From contig NC_079423.1 of the NCBI RefSeq assembly GCF_026213295.1, positions 17,289,514-17,353,513 of the forward strand: 64,000 nucleotides of DNA, written 5' to 3'. A program made the translations under genes and the position numbers. The DNA comes from Gadus chalcogrammus (lineage: Eukaryota; Chordata; Actinopteri; Gadiformes; Gadidae). Position 1 is the first letter of the stretch; every line of letters begins with the position of its first letter. The notes under the pieces are model-generated. The model ran no database searches. It saw only the letters and a list, made by a program, of their open reading frames with translations, and was not told the DNA's origin. This document shows, one piece after another, positions 53,199-64,000 of the stretch.

Positions 53199-53789
53199 CC
53201 CTCCCACAGACCCCAGCCGCCGTGTTTGGGTAAAAAATACCAAACATTCTTGACGCCTCTCTTCAGTGTCTACAGCTCGCTCTCCAGCACCGGGTGCCTC
53301 CACCGGCAGGCTGAATGCGCGTCGTTCTCCTCTCTCTTGTGAGTGTGTAAAAAAAAAAAAAAGAACAGAGGCCCGTTTTGAAAGAGACGACTTGTACTTT
53401 TTGCTAAAGGGCTGGTAAACAGTTAATGTTGAACCTGTCGGCTCCGTTTTCTCCAAAATAAACACTTTAAAGCATTCCTGCTGAGCGGGGAGATTTACGG
53501 CGGGTGACAACGAGTAATGACCACAGGTGACGACGATATCCTCTGTGATCCTCCATCACGCCGGGCGCTTTACGACCTGTGTAATTAAGTCATTAAGGCG
53601 GCGGGATGCAAAGGACCAAAGCCTGGCTGGACAGGAGATAACAGGAAGCGGGACGAGAGCTAAACGCTGAGCACCCATTCACATGGCTGGGGCGGTCGTT
53701 GGGGTCTGTTGAAATTCCACAAAGAAAAAACTGAAATTTAAAAAGGCTTTAACAACCATTTGTTCTATTTGAAATATTAAAATTGGATA

Positions 53790-53990
53790 TTTAACATTTA
53801 CATTTAGGGTATTTAGCAGATGCTTTTATCCAAAGCGGTTTCCAAATAGTCCTACATATGTCAGAAGAAAGAGAAACAACACTATATTGCTGTCGATGTA
53901 AGGATGTTCATACAAAGATAGCTAGGATAAGATAGAACACAATGCTAAGCACTGTATTTAAGTACAAGGACGTACAACAAACAAACAAAC
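53790..53990 (+). repeat. Dispersed fish repeat, family R1, copy
   Basis: Starts ACATTTACATTTAGGG and contains TTAGCAGATGCTTTTATCC, TCAGAAGAAAGAGAAACAAC and TGTAAGGATGTTCATAC. A direct-orientation member of R1. Confidence 0.8.
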
Positions 53991-54340
53991 AAAACATTAT
54001 TTGAAATGTGCACATTTGTAACTTGTACAACGCAAAGCATCCAATAGGGGTCCGAACTGAGTGTGTCATCTCAGATCTGGTCAGATAATTACTCATTCAA
54101 GGTCGGCAGTTTGTCAGCATATTTCCCAAACGTGGTTTGGGCTCTGAATGCTTAGAAAACGGACGCACATTGACAACTATATGTTCACCACTTCCTCTTT
54201 CACAACTTCCTCCAATGATGGATGTCACCACTAAGGCGCCTAGCCTGACACACACAGAAATACGTAGTTCAGTGTGTCCTAACAGGAAACACAAAATACT
54301 AGAATACACATCTATATTATTGCATGTTGTACGTGCCGCT

Positions 54341-54512
54341 TAATTTACACACTTATTCTATGTTACAAGTCGTAATACTTAAAAGTAGTACTTAGCATTG
54401 TGTAGCATCTTATCCTAGCTATCTTTGTGGTGTAGAGGGAATGGGTTTACCTAGCAATTGTTAGTGCAATTGTAAACTAAATGTACTCGCATTGGATAAA
54501 AGCGTCTCCTTT
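54341..54512 (-). repeat. Dispersed fish repeat, family R1, copy (internally deleted)
   Basis: Contains AGTACTTAGCATTGTGTAGC, ATCTTATCCTAGCTATC and GGATAAAAGCGTCTCC, but lacks the ATGAACATCC middle. Reverse orientation. Confidence 0.75.
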
Positions 54513-54769
54513 AGGAGTGTGAGCTCTCAGCAGAACAGCTTCGTTAAGCATATTGATCCAGAGCCGACTATGTATCTGGGTATCTCAGGTCCTCCAGTGA
54601 TGAGGAAATATGCGCGTCGGACGAGCTGACAGGACGTCTGCAGATAGCGGACGACGTCTGTTGACTGATGGGTTCATCTGCAGCACCTCAGGGGTGACCT
54701 TACCCCACTCAGACGAGTACACACGGTGCCCAGAGCAGCAACATCCCCGTGATGACAACAGCCCAGAGA

Positions 54770-54980
54770 AGTACATTTGTCAGAAGAAAGACAAACAGCA
54801 ATATATCTCTGTCGGTCCAGTAAGGATGTTCATAGAACCAAGTGGCACGCACTTACAATCACTAGGTTAACCCGTTCCCCGTACACAAGAAAGATAGCTC
54901 GGGTAAGATGCTACACGATGCTAAGTACACATTTTTTAAGTGCAAGAATGTACAACATTCATTAAGTGCTTACATTAGGT
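54770..54980 (+). repeat. Dispersed fish repeat, family R1, copy (5' truncated)
   Basis: Starts at TACATTTGTCAGAAGAAAG and runs through CGGTCCAGTAAGGATGTTC, GGTTAACCCGTTCCCCGTAC and GATGCTAAGTACACATTTT. Confidence 0.8.
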
Positions 54981-55159
54981 GCGTGTTCAATACTTTTTTA
55001 AATCTAAGATGCTCCATTAAATATCTCTATCTAACACTTTGTGGGTTCAGAGGCTGCGTAGCGGTGGCGTTTGAGTCCCATCTGAATGGGTTCCCTCCCC
55101 AGGGTCTGCACGGCTCTTTGGAGTCGCGGTCCGGTCCACTCCGACCTGGACTCAATGTG

Positions 55160-55380
55160 AACGGACCGCATTCATACAGCGCTGTTCTAACCAGTGGCGG
55201 CTCAAAGTGCTTCACGATATCGCCCAACATTCACCATTCCTGCACACATTCACACACCGACGATGGCGACAGCCAGCTCCACTGGAGCAGTCAGGGTGAG
55301 GTGCCTTGCTCAAGAAGACCTCGACACAACCTCGAGGAGCCGGGGATCGAACCAGCGTCCTTCAGGCCCTATTCAGACTA
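55160..55380 (+). repeat. Dispersed fish repeat, family R2, copy 3
   Basis: AACCAGTGGCGGCTCAAAGT, GCACACATTCACACACCG, AGGTGCCTTGCTCAAG and GGATCGAACCAGCGTCCTTC in R2 order. Confidence 0.75.
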
Positions 55381-55959
55381 CGAGGGCCCAGAATCGGCCC
55401 CGATCTTGAGGGAGGGGAGGGGAGGCGGGGTCGGGGGGGGGGAACAATGAGCGTGACGCAGGCTGGTGGACGTCAGGCCCGGAGCAGGAATGTAAACTCC
55501 ACGTTCTCCCAGTCCTCCCAGTCCGTCCGTCAGCGGGACCCAGGAAGCTGCGGCCCTTCACTCTCCTTTCCTGTTAGCGTGTCGGTCGGCGCGCGAGACG
55601 AATCGCTCACCAGCTTCCGCAAAAGACTCCAGACTCACTTGTTCAGAGTTCACCTCGACTCTGAATAGCCTCCCCCCTCAACCCCCAACACCCCTCTCAC
55701 ACGTTGACTTTGTCCTGGCTTAAACTGCCCAACCAGGCCCAGTCAATCTGGCCCCCTAATCGTCCTCCTGTATATTGGGCTGACTCATTCATTCCCTCAC
55801 TCTCCACCTCAAGCTGGTATTCGGTGAGCTTTCTAGCGCCGATTGGCCGCTGTGCATCACCCAAGTGGGGGCTACACACTGGTGGTGCTGAGTGAGGTCC
55901 CCCCTTCACTGTATAAGCACCTTTGAGTGTCTAGAAAAGCGCTGAATACATTCTATCAA

Positions 55960-56215
55960 TTATAACTGTATGTTGTGCGTCCTTGCACTTAAAAATAGTA
56001 CTTAGCATTGTGTAGCGTCTTATCCTAGCTATTCTCTGTTGTGTACGGGGAATGGGTTAACCTAGTGGTGGTTAGAGCTTTGCACTTGTTTCTATGATCA
56101 TGTACCTACAGCGATATATTGTTGTTTCTCTTTCTTCTGACAAATGTACTTATTGTAAGTCGCGTTGGATAGAAGCGTCGGCTAAACGCACTGAATGTAA
56201 ACGTGAATGTATGAA
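55960..56215 (-). repeat. Dispersed fish repeat, family R1, near full-length copy
   Basis: Reverse orientation: TTAAAAATAGTACTTAGC, ATCTTATCCTAGCTATTC (with one G variant), GGGGAATGGGTTAACCTAG, TTCTTCTGACAAATGTACTT, and AAGTCGCGTTGGATAGAAGC. It ends in the GAATGTAAACGTGAATGT block. Confidence 0.8.
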
Positions 56216-59200
56216 GCACAACACAGAAGGAAACCCTGCAGCCCCCACAGGCTTCATATCAACTAACTACGGGATTAGAGGAGACCGACTGAGGCGGCGA
56301 TATCGCCGGGCAGGGTGGTTTAGCACAATGGTCCTATTCGGCCCGTTCCACCGGAGTTTGGATCTTAATATTGAGTTTTTCTGAAAAAGAAAAACAGCAG
56401 CACGCGGGTTCTTGTATAGATCCCCTTTATATTGTTGCGTAACAGCTGATCAGGCCAAGACCTGTGGAGAGGAAGTGGGAAGGGGGCAGGGGGTGGAGGG
56501 GGGGTCAGGGGTCACTAGGGTGGGAGTGGGGTGGGGGGTGTTGGCCCAGGATGTTTGTGGTCACAGGGCAACTCCGAACTAATTACCAGAGGGCTTCAAC
56601 ATGGACGGCCATTAGCTGTGAATGAACAGGGATCTGTTCCAAAACACTTTTTACATAACGCAGGGTCGACCCCCTCGCATCAAAGCATTCCTCGCGGAGC
56701 TGCAAATTAAACGCCCTAGTTCTAATTTCCTCGACTCTGGAATATCTTAGGAATGAGGGCGCCGGACAGTCGCTCTGTTTACCCTTAACTCGATCGGCGT
56801 TCCGGAATTCCAGGTTATGGCAGAGGCAAATAAATGTCAAGACACATCAGTCGTCGGCAGGACCTAAAGAAGGGTTGCTGGTTCTGTTCCATCCTTTAGC
56901 AAACACCCTGAGCAAACACAACAACAGATCTCTGACAGATCCTGAGCCAAGGTGGGTCTGTCAGGTTTGAAGCAGGCAGTCGGTGCATGTGGCGCCTTAG
57001 CTGAACTCCGCTATGCAGACCAGGAACCTGCCGGGTTTAGCATTCCTGCTTGTTTTGGGAGGAGGAGCCTGGCCCCAAGTAGGCCCTACACTCTGCCGAG
57101 GGCGTACTGTGTGTTGTACGTCGGCGGTAGGACAGATAGTCCCCGCTTCCGTGTCAGTGAAGGTACAGACGGTACTTCCTCTCCACCCTCCTACCTCCCA
57201 TCGCCTGTTGGCATCCGAGAACAACGAGCCAAAGGCCGCATGACTCAGAAAGAGGTTCCTGAACCTTTCTTGAGATGGAGGACTTTTACTCTGCTCGTCC
57301 GTACCTTGACCTTCACACCGTCTCACCCCCATCTCACACTTACAACTAACTGAACATAACCTGATCTTCTCCCCCCTTGGTGTGTGGAGACCTCACTCTC
57401 TGATCCAATCCCTCAGTGAACGCTCATCTGCCACCTCACTGTCTCCCCTCCCAGCAGGAAGCCCCCCCGAGCTCCTGGTGATTCGTCATTCATGCGTCCT
57501 GTGCTCTGCCCGGCAGGACGGGGGCCTCGGAGGGGTTAACGCCGGAGCAGGGGGGGGGCGGGGCGTGAGCCCGCCAGGCGTGCCCCGTGAGGCCCTGCGC
57601 TGGAATGCCTGAGGAAGAATGCGTGCAGGCTGCAACAATCGTGGGAAAAAGACGCTCCGGCCCCTTATCTCGTTAAGGAAGTCGGCCGCTGGATTCGAAC
57701 ACGCGACTTATCGCTCCCCATCGAGGAGCTCCGGCCCGCTGTGTGGCGAGCAGCACATCGCCCTGGAGGGAACAGAAACACAGCGGAGGGATGCAGCCGG
57801 TCGACGGCAGGCTGCTGCACACCGAGAGGAAGCTGCAACACTTCTGACCTAATTATTGAATTGTTTCAACCCCAGAGAAAGCAGCTGATCACACGATAAG
57901 CCCTCGTTCCCCCCCCACCCCACCCCACCCCCCCTTTTCTTCAGGCAAGTGTACATACTTTCTGCTCCCTCCACCCACAACATTCCCTCCAGAATGCAAG
58001 TTTTATCATGGTTTTATCACGGTTTCTTATCGTGATTTTAGGTCATGGAATGTCAAGCAAAGCAATGAGCAACAACCCAACAAAGTCGACAATTGTTTGC
58101 GGGAGATTAAAGTCAATGTTCTGGGATGTTTTGAAACACACATGGGGGTAAGGGTAGGCAACAGAGGCGATCCACTGACCAGAGCATCGAGAGGCCTTCC
58201 CAAGACCTACCATCTACGACTACATCTCCCACAATCCCCCTGGGCCTCACACAGGGTTCTCCTCCACAGTCTAGCCCAGACACCCCAGAGGGTCACATGG
58301 TGCAGAAGATACCAGAGCTCAGCACACAAACACGCAAAGGTGGAGGAGGAAACTACAACCGATCGGTCGGATGCAGCGAGACCGATATAGCCTCATGGAC
58401 AGGAGAAGACGGCGGCCATCTTGCCAAGTGAGGAATGTGAGGAAAGATGGAGGATAAGTGGGACAATATGTGAGGAGGAGTCACTCCCTCTCCACGCTGG
58501 ACCCGCAAGCAGATGTGGTTCCATGATGGAGACACTGGCTGGGAGACCGCCATTACATCATATCTGGCCACATAGCTCATGCCACATAACTCATGCACAC
58601 ACAGACGCACGCGCCAAGATGGAAGGATTTACTATCAGCAGCGTAATATTTACTATTCAGTCATTTATCACGCTTTGTCCAGGGAGAGAGACAGATCCAG
58701 GTCACTCAGGAGCAGGTAGGGGTGAGGGCCGGGCATCTGGCTATAGGACGAACCACAGGTAGGGCATTGGGAATCAAACCCAGAACCCATCATCCTCGAG
58801 TCACCGAAACGAATACCGTGCGCCGACAGGGCGCTCAAAGAGGCCGGTGAGCTTAACCTCGTTAGCGCTCCCTTCATCTGGGGTGCGCATCTCATCCAGA
58901 GACGCCTCCAGAACCTGGTTCTGAGCCCGGGTCCAGTCGCCTCCCCCCCCCACCCCCCCTGGGTCCAGTCCCTACCCAGCACATTCCCCCAGGACGCTGG
59001 ACCCTAGGTGAGGTATTTTCCACAGAGCTCTTGACGTCAGCGGAGTGACTCTGAGTGTCAGCTGCAGAGCTCAGCTCCAGAGGCTGGGCGCTGGAATTCC
59101 CAGAGTAAAGAAAAGTAGGATGACTGGAATACTGAGCATTTCTAGTGATGGCAGACGAATGTTTCACTAAATACCAGACATGGTGAGGCACAATCATGCT

Positions 59201-60060
59201 TTAGTTGAGTGGCAAATAAACCTTTACGACCGGTTTCTTACGGTTCTCATGTTCTGCACAGCCAATTTCACTGGGTCCAAGCTTTTGTAAGCATTTGCGG
59301 CATATTTCCAACGCTATTGGTAAGCGGAAATTATTTGTAAGGAAATCTATTTGAATAGAAGGAAATATATTACCATAATTAAATACCGTAATAACAATTT
59401 GCGAAAGATTATTAGCTTAACAAACGCAAAGCGCACAAGGTCAAATGATCAATCGAAACAGTCAATTTAAGTAGGCCAATTCAACCGATCCAGCGTGCCA
59501 CGGAAAACAATAGACGCGTTGTCTACTTTCGTCGCCCATCGGTGGAATAGCGCCCTCTGCTGGGAGGAAAGGGTTCGATTCTTACTACACAATGGTCCAT
59601 TCTTGTCGCTTGCCCGTTAAAAGTTAATTTGCCCTCTTTCACAATTAAAAATAATAATTGTAAAGACAACTTCACTCTGTGAAGGATGTTCTGCTTTTAA
59701 GAACAACCTTTGTCGTTTCTATTCATAAAGAGCGGAAATGTTGTAAAACCGCGGTGGGACTAATTAAACAGCAGAGGATCGTTAACGAGGAGCACGGCAC
59801 CGCCTTACGACAGCGGTCCTTAAATAAGAAACGCCCCCGGGGACTCAGATCAACACCAGTACTGTTCCATAGCCTGGCCCCCAAGGGACGGCCACCACAT
59901 GAGGGGAGGGAGGGGGAGGGAGGGAGGGAGGGAGGGAGAGGAATGTCTTGGAAGACATGTTTTTTGAGGATGATGATAAACAAACGACAAGGAGAGAGCG
60001 TAACTAAAAGAGAAAAATGAGAGAAACACATTTCAAAAGAGACAAAATGTCACTAGGGAA
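56216..60060. other. Intergenic sequence between AMOTL2 upstream region and CEP63 3' end
   Basis: Mostly unique sequence. It includes a single degenerate unit of the 41-bp repeat at about 58690-58725 inside an element with GGGAATCAAACCCAGAACCC (58769-58788), and (GGGA)n at 59902-59938. No exon with a recognisable product. ANAPC13, the usual neighbour of CEP63, was not seen here. Confidence 0.5.
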
Positions 60061-60064
60061 CATC

Positions 60065-60070
60065 TTTATT
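60065..60070 (-). terminator. cep63: Minus-strand AATAAA poly(A) signal, probably of CEP63
   Basis: Plus-strand TTTATT at 60065-60070. It lies about 1.4 kb below the last resolved CEP63 exon and is the nearest good signal I noticed on that strand. The link to CEP63 is by position only. Confidence 0.45.
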
Positions 60071-60879
60071 GGACATCCTGACATTAAACGGTGTTCAAAA
60101 GTATAAAAACACAATGATGATATTCCCCCCCCCCCCAGTATTCCTGGAGTTCATCCCGTGGTTGATACATCCTGGAGCGTTGTCCCGCTGGGAGACAGAC
60201 AGGGGGGGTCTGATATTCCCTCCATTGGAGCGCTGTGGTCCGAGAGCAGGGGGTCTGCCGGGGGTCTGTCTGTCTGGGGGGGGCAGGACCCCCTCCAGGA
60301 CCCCAGAGACCCCCCACAGACCAAACCGTCTGGACCGCCAACGCATGGCCTCCAACGTTCGCTACGTCGGCACGTAACTCGGCTCCGATCACCGAGGGTG
60401 ACGGAGCAGATACCGCCATGTTGACGGAGCTCTCGTCACCATGGTTACGGAGCTCTCGTCACCAGAGCGGATATCACCACTATATAGCAGCTCTCATCGG
60501 CATGGTAACAGCAGTAACCAAGCTGTGGTTCATTACAGGTTCAGTTTGAGTCCGAGTTGGCGGCGTGAGATAATGAAGGACGGCCGTCACTCCGGCCGGG
60601 CTGTGACATCACTCGTCAGTCTGTAGCAACCAGGGAACTCGTCTTCCTCTGCCACCGCCACACTGATCAGTTCACCGCCCCCAACAGACTCTTTATGGGC
60701 CTTATTCACCTCTGAGGCCATCTTGGATCCACATTCAGTTTAGAAACAAGATGGCTGCTTGGTGAATCAGGCCCATGGTTGGTGATCGTCTGGCTCCCCA
60801 GAGTCTCTCTGGGATCACTGATGACCGAGTCTGCTCCACCCCCTGGGGTCTGACCGGGTGACCTCTGACCGCTGGGGGT

Positions 60880-61450
60880 CAGGGTGGAGGTCAGGCTGGA
60901 GGTCAGGGCGGGCTGGAGGTCAGGGTGGAGGTCAGGGTGGAGGTCAGGGCGGGCTGGTACCTCGGGTCAGGGTGGAGGTCAGGGTGGAGGTCAGAGTGGA
61001 GGTCAGGGTGGAGGTCAGGGTGGAGGTCAGGGCGGGCTGGAGGTCCGGGTGGAGGTCAGTTTGGAGGTCAGGGTGGAGGTCAGGGCGGGCTGGAGGTCAG
61101 AGTGGAGGTCAGTTTGGAGGTCAGGGTGGAGGTCAGGGTGGAGGTCAGGGTGGAGGTCAGGGCGGGCTGGAGGTCAGAGTGGAGGTCAGGGTGGAGGTCA
61201 GGGTGGAGGTCAGGGCGGGCTGGAGGTCAGGGTGGAGGTCAGGGTGGAGGTCAGGGTGGAGGTCAGAGTGGAGGTCAGGGTGGAGGTCAGGGCGGGCTGG
61301 AGGTCCGGGTGGAGGTCAGGGCGGGCTGGATGTCAGGGTGGAGGTCAGAGTGGAGGTCAGGGTGGAGGTCAGGGCGGGCTGGATGTCAGGGTGGAGGTCA
61401 GGGCGGGCTGGAGGTCAGGGTGGAGGTGCGGGATGAGGTGGGGGCGGGCT
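60880..61450. repeat. GGTGGAGGTCAGGG variable repeat (CEP63 intron)
   Basis: About 40 units, mostly 14 bp, mixed with a variant GGCGGGCTGGAGGTCA. Each carries the nuclear-receptor half-site AGGTCA, so half-sites recur every 14 bp (spacer 8). It sits directly below the donor of exon 61589-61456. Confidence 0.95.
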
Positions 61451-61455
61451 GGTAC

Positions 61456-63528
61456 CTGCGGGCGGTGCGGGCGTGGTCCTCCCTCAGCCCCTGGACGTGG
61501 GTCTCCAGCCGCAGCAGCAGCTCCTCCGACCGCAGCGTCTCGCCCTCCAGGAAGCGGGCGACCACGCCCTCCGCCGCCGCCGCCAGCGCCTGGGGGCGGA
61601 GCCAGAGGATGAGGACACGACGGGCATGGAGGACAGTAGCATGCTAACAGAGCAGCATGTTAGCAGAGTAGCATGTTAGCAGAGCAGCATGCTAGCAGAT
61701 TAGCATGCTAGCAGAGTAGTATATTAGCAGAAATACATGTTAGAAGAGTAGCATGTTGGGAGAGCAGCATGATAGCAGAGCTACGTGCTAGCAGGGCTAC
61801 ATGTTAGCAGAGCAGCTTGTTGAAAAATTAGCATGTTAGCAGGGCTCCATGTTAGCAGAGCAACATGTCAGCAGAGCGGCATGTTAACAGATTAGCATGT
61901 TAGCAGGGCTCCATGTTAGCAGAGCTACATGCTAGCAAAATAGCATGCTAGCAGAGCAACAGGTTAGCAGAACTACCCGCCTGCCATCAATGAAGTTCCA
62001 TTTAACCGCAGCTGCTTTAAAAGGAGCTGGATGTTAGCATAGCCACGTGTTAGCGATGTCGTTAACATAGCGTATGCGTAAACTCACAGTCTCCTCGTCG
62101 TCGCCCCCCAGGGGGTCCAGCAGCACCTCCTCGGAGCTGGAGGAGTACCTCCCCCCGGCGACACCCTCCTCCCGACCCGTCCTCACCCTCCTCCCCCGCC
62201 ATGAGGAGGGGGAGGAGGAGGAGGAGGAGGGGGAGGAGGAGGGAGGAGCAGGGACGCGGTGGGGCTGATGGGACCCGGGGGAGAGGAGGTCTGGAGGGAC
62301 CGGGACTCTGTGGAGCCCCTCCCCGTAGGGCGGGGGGGTCACCTGCTGCTTGGCCTTCATGGCCTGCACCTCTTCCTCCTCCTCCTCCTCCTCCTCCCTC
62401 CCCGCTCCGCCTCCAGTGCTGGGGGTCAAACCAACAACACGCTGGTGATATACACATCATAGACATCGCTCTGGTCAGTGTCGGTATGTTCGGATCGTTC
62501 ATCTGATTTGTCGTTTGGTTGTTGGTCTCCGACGTACCCGAGCCACATGGACTGTGATTGGCCGCCCTTAGCCGGGGGAGGCGGAGTTCTCTCCTGGAGG
62601 CGGGACCTCATCTGGTTCACTTCCTGTCTGAGCTGCTGGTTTTCCCGCTCCAGACTGCTCAGCGACGTCACCCCCCGCTCCCGGTCAGACCCCCGACATG
62701 CAGACCCTCTCTGGAGACAGCAGGGTCAACCAAGGGTCACAGAGATACACAGTCTGATCTGGGAGGGCTCCGTTTAGCATCTAGCAGGCACGTCTATCTT
62801 AAGAGTTTTACCTAATGTTAGCTGTAGGTAGGGGTTAGACAGTACAGAGACAGGTCATTAAGGAGCAGGTATGGGTTAGACAGTACAGAGACAGCTCATT
62901 AAGGAGCAGGTAGGGGTTAGACAGTACAGAGACAGGTCATTAAGGAGCAGGTATGGGTTAGACAGTACAGAGACAGGTCATTAAGGAGCAGGTAGGGCTT
63001 AGACAGTACAGAGACAGGTCATTAAGTAGCAGGTAGGGGTTAGACAGTACAGAGACAGGTCATTAAGGAGCAGGTATGGGTTAGACAGTACAGAGACAGG
63101 TCATTAAGGAGCAGGTAGGGGTTAGACAGTACAGAGACAGGTCATTAAGGAGCAGGTAGGGGTTAGACAGTACAGAGAGAGGTCATTAAGGAGCAGGTAG
63201 GGGTTAGACAGTACAGAGACAGGTCATTAAGGAGCAGGTAGGGGTTAGACAGCACAGAGACAGGTCATTAAGGAGCAGGTAGGGGTTAGACAGTACAGAG
63301 ACGGGTCATTAAGGAGCAGGTAGGGATTAGACAGTACAGAGACGGGTCATTAAGGAGCAGGTAGGGGTTAGACAGTACAGAGACAGGTCATTAAGGAGCA
63401 GGTAGGGGTTAAACAGTACAGGGGAGTGAGGTCCAGACCTTGGGGGACGGTGAGGGGTCCAGTCTCTCCAGAACACCGCTCAGGCGCTGGTTCTCCGTCT
63501 TCAGGGACTCCAGCTGCACCTGGAGAAC
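61456..63528 (-). CDS. cep63: CEP63, centrosomal protein 63, C-terminal part (partial)
   Basis: Coiled-coil centrosome protein that with CEP152 supports centriole duplication (family knowledge). Four exons, 5'-3': 63528-63439, 62710-62538, 62418-62088, 61589-61456; phases 0, 2, 0 agree at each join. The first encodes VLQVQLESLKTENQRLSGVL, like human DQLESLKLENRHLS. The second has SLSSLERENQQLRQEVNQ, like the LVSENQQLQKDL block. The third is Pro/Ser/Glu-rich with nine Glu in a row and matches only in character. The fourth has VVARFLEGETLRSEELLLRL and ETHVQGLREDHARTARR, like the human C terminus with ARFLEEEELRS. The final short exon (human ends FTALK) was not securely found; two possible acceptors lie below 60870. 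Upstream exons are past 64000. Adjacency to AMOTL2 is conserved in mammals and supports the call. Confidence 0.87.
61625..61980. repeat. AGCATGTTAGCAGAGT degenerate repeat (CEP63 intron)
   Basis: About 20 units of 16 bp, with AGCATGCTAGCAG and ACATGTTAGCAG variants, between exons 62418-62088 and 61589-61456. Confidence 0.9.
62826..63420 (+). repeat. 41-bp minisatellite, array C, about 14 copies (CEP63 intron)
   Basis: Same unit and orientation as array B: GGTCATTAAGGAGCAGGTAG then GGGTTAGACAGTACAGAGACA, with single-base variants such as GGTATGGG. It runs up to 20 bases from the donor of exon 63528-63439. Confidence 0.95.
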
Positions 63529-63531
63529 CTG

Positions 63532-64000
<469 letters not shown>

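Noticed and set aside
56583..56840. 85-codon minus-strand open frame in the gene desert
   Set aside because: Normal composition, but no family match, no splice-consistent neighbours and no supporting signals.
60698..60870. Last CEP63 exon beginning at the acceptor CCCCCAG near 60880
   Set aside because: It would be open for over 50 codons but does not resemble the short conserved end (FTALK in human). Another candidate near 60600-60640 is equally unproven.
60858..61647. Three overlapping open frames of about 190-240 codons with GQGG or VEVR repeats
   Set aside because: All three plus-strand frames are open because of the 14-bp repeat. The real exon (61589-61456) is on the other strand.

Overview
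This is vertebrate nuclear DNA, most likely from a teleost fish. The genes are split into short exons with GT-AG introns, the proteins align exon by exon with known vertebrate families, and the gaps are full of (CA)n microsatellites, minisatellites and fish-type dispersed repeats. There are no operons, CRISPR arrays or bacterial genes. All four genes I can support lie on the minus strand, so each reads from high to low coordinates.

Layout. (1) 531-8209: 13 exons of the motor domain of a class VII myosin, best read as MYO7B. Its start exon is not resolved and its neck and tail run off the left edge. (2) 11943-25520: a complete 20-exon SAP130 gene, a Sin3 co-repressor subunit. My exon joins close in frame to 1,056 codons plus stop. 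(3) 25540-31770: gene-free sequence with the probable SAP130 promoter and mobile-element remains. (4) 31777-41646: AMOTL2 (angiomotin-like 2), with a long 3' UTR, ten coding exons, a probable 5' UTR exon and a tandem TEAD-type site upstream. One internal join does not keep frame, so a small exon is probably missing from my model. (5) 41.7-60.0 kb: an 18-kb stretch with no gene I can support, made of stacked tandem repeats and seven or more dispersed repeat copies. (6) 60065-63528: the 3' part of CEP63 (centrosomal protein 63). Its 5' exons lie beyond the right edge.

The genes do not form one pathway. They do show conserved neighbourhoods: MYO7B and SAP130 are close together in human 2q14.3, and AMOTL2 and CEP63 are neighbours in human 3q22. 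Here the two blocks are joined.

I found no clearly new biological system. The observations most worth checking are: a 27-bp in-frame minisatellite that copies a SAP130 splice donor; a TEAD-type double site upstream of AMOTL2, a known YAP/TEAD target; a 41-bp minisatellite that expanded separately in introns of three neighbouring genes; a near-perfect 70-nt hairpin in a MYO7B intron; and the AMOTL2 phase break.
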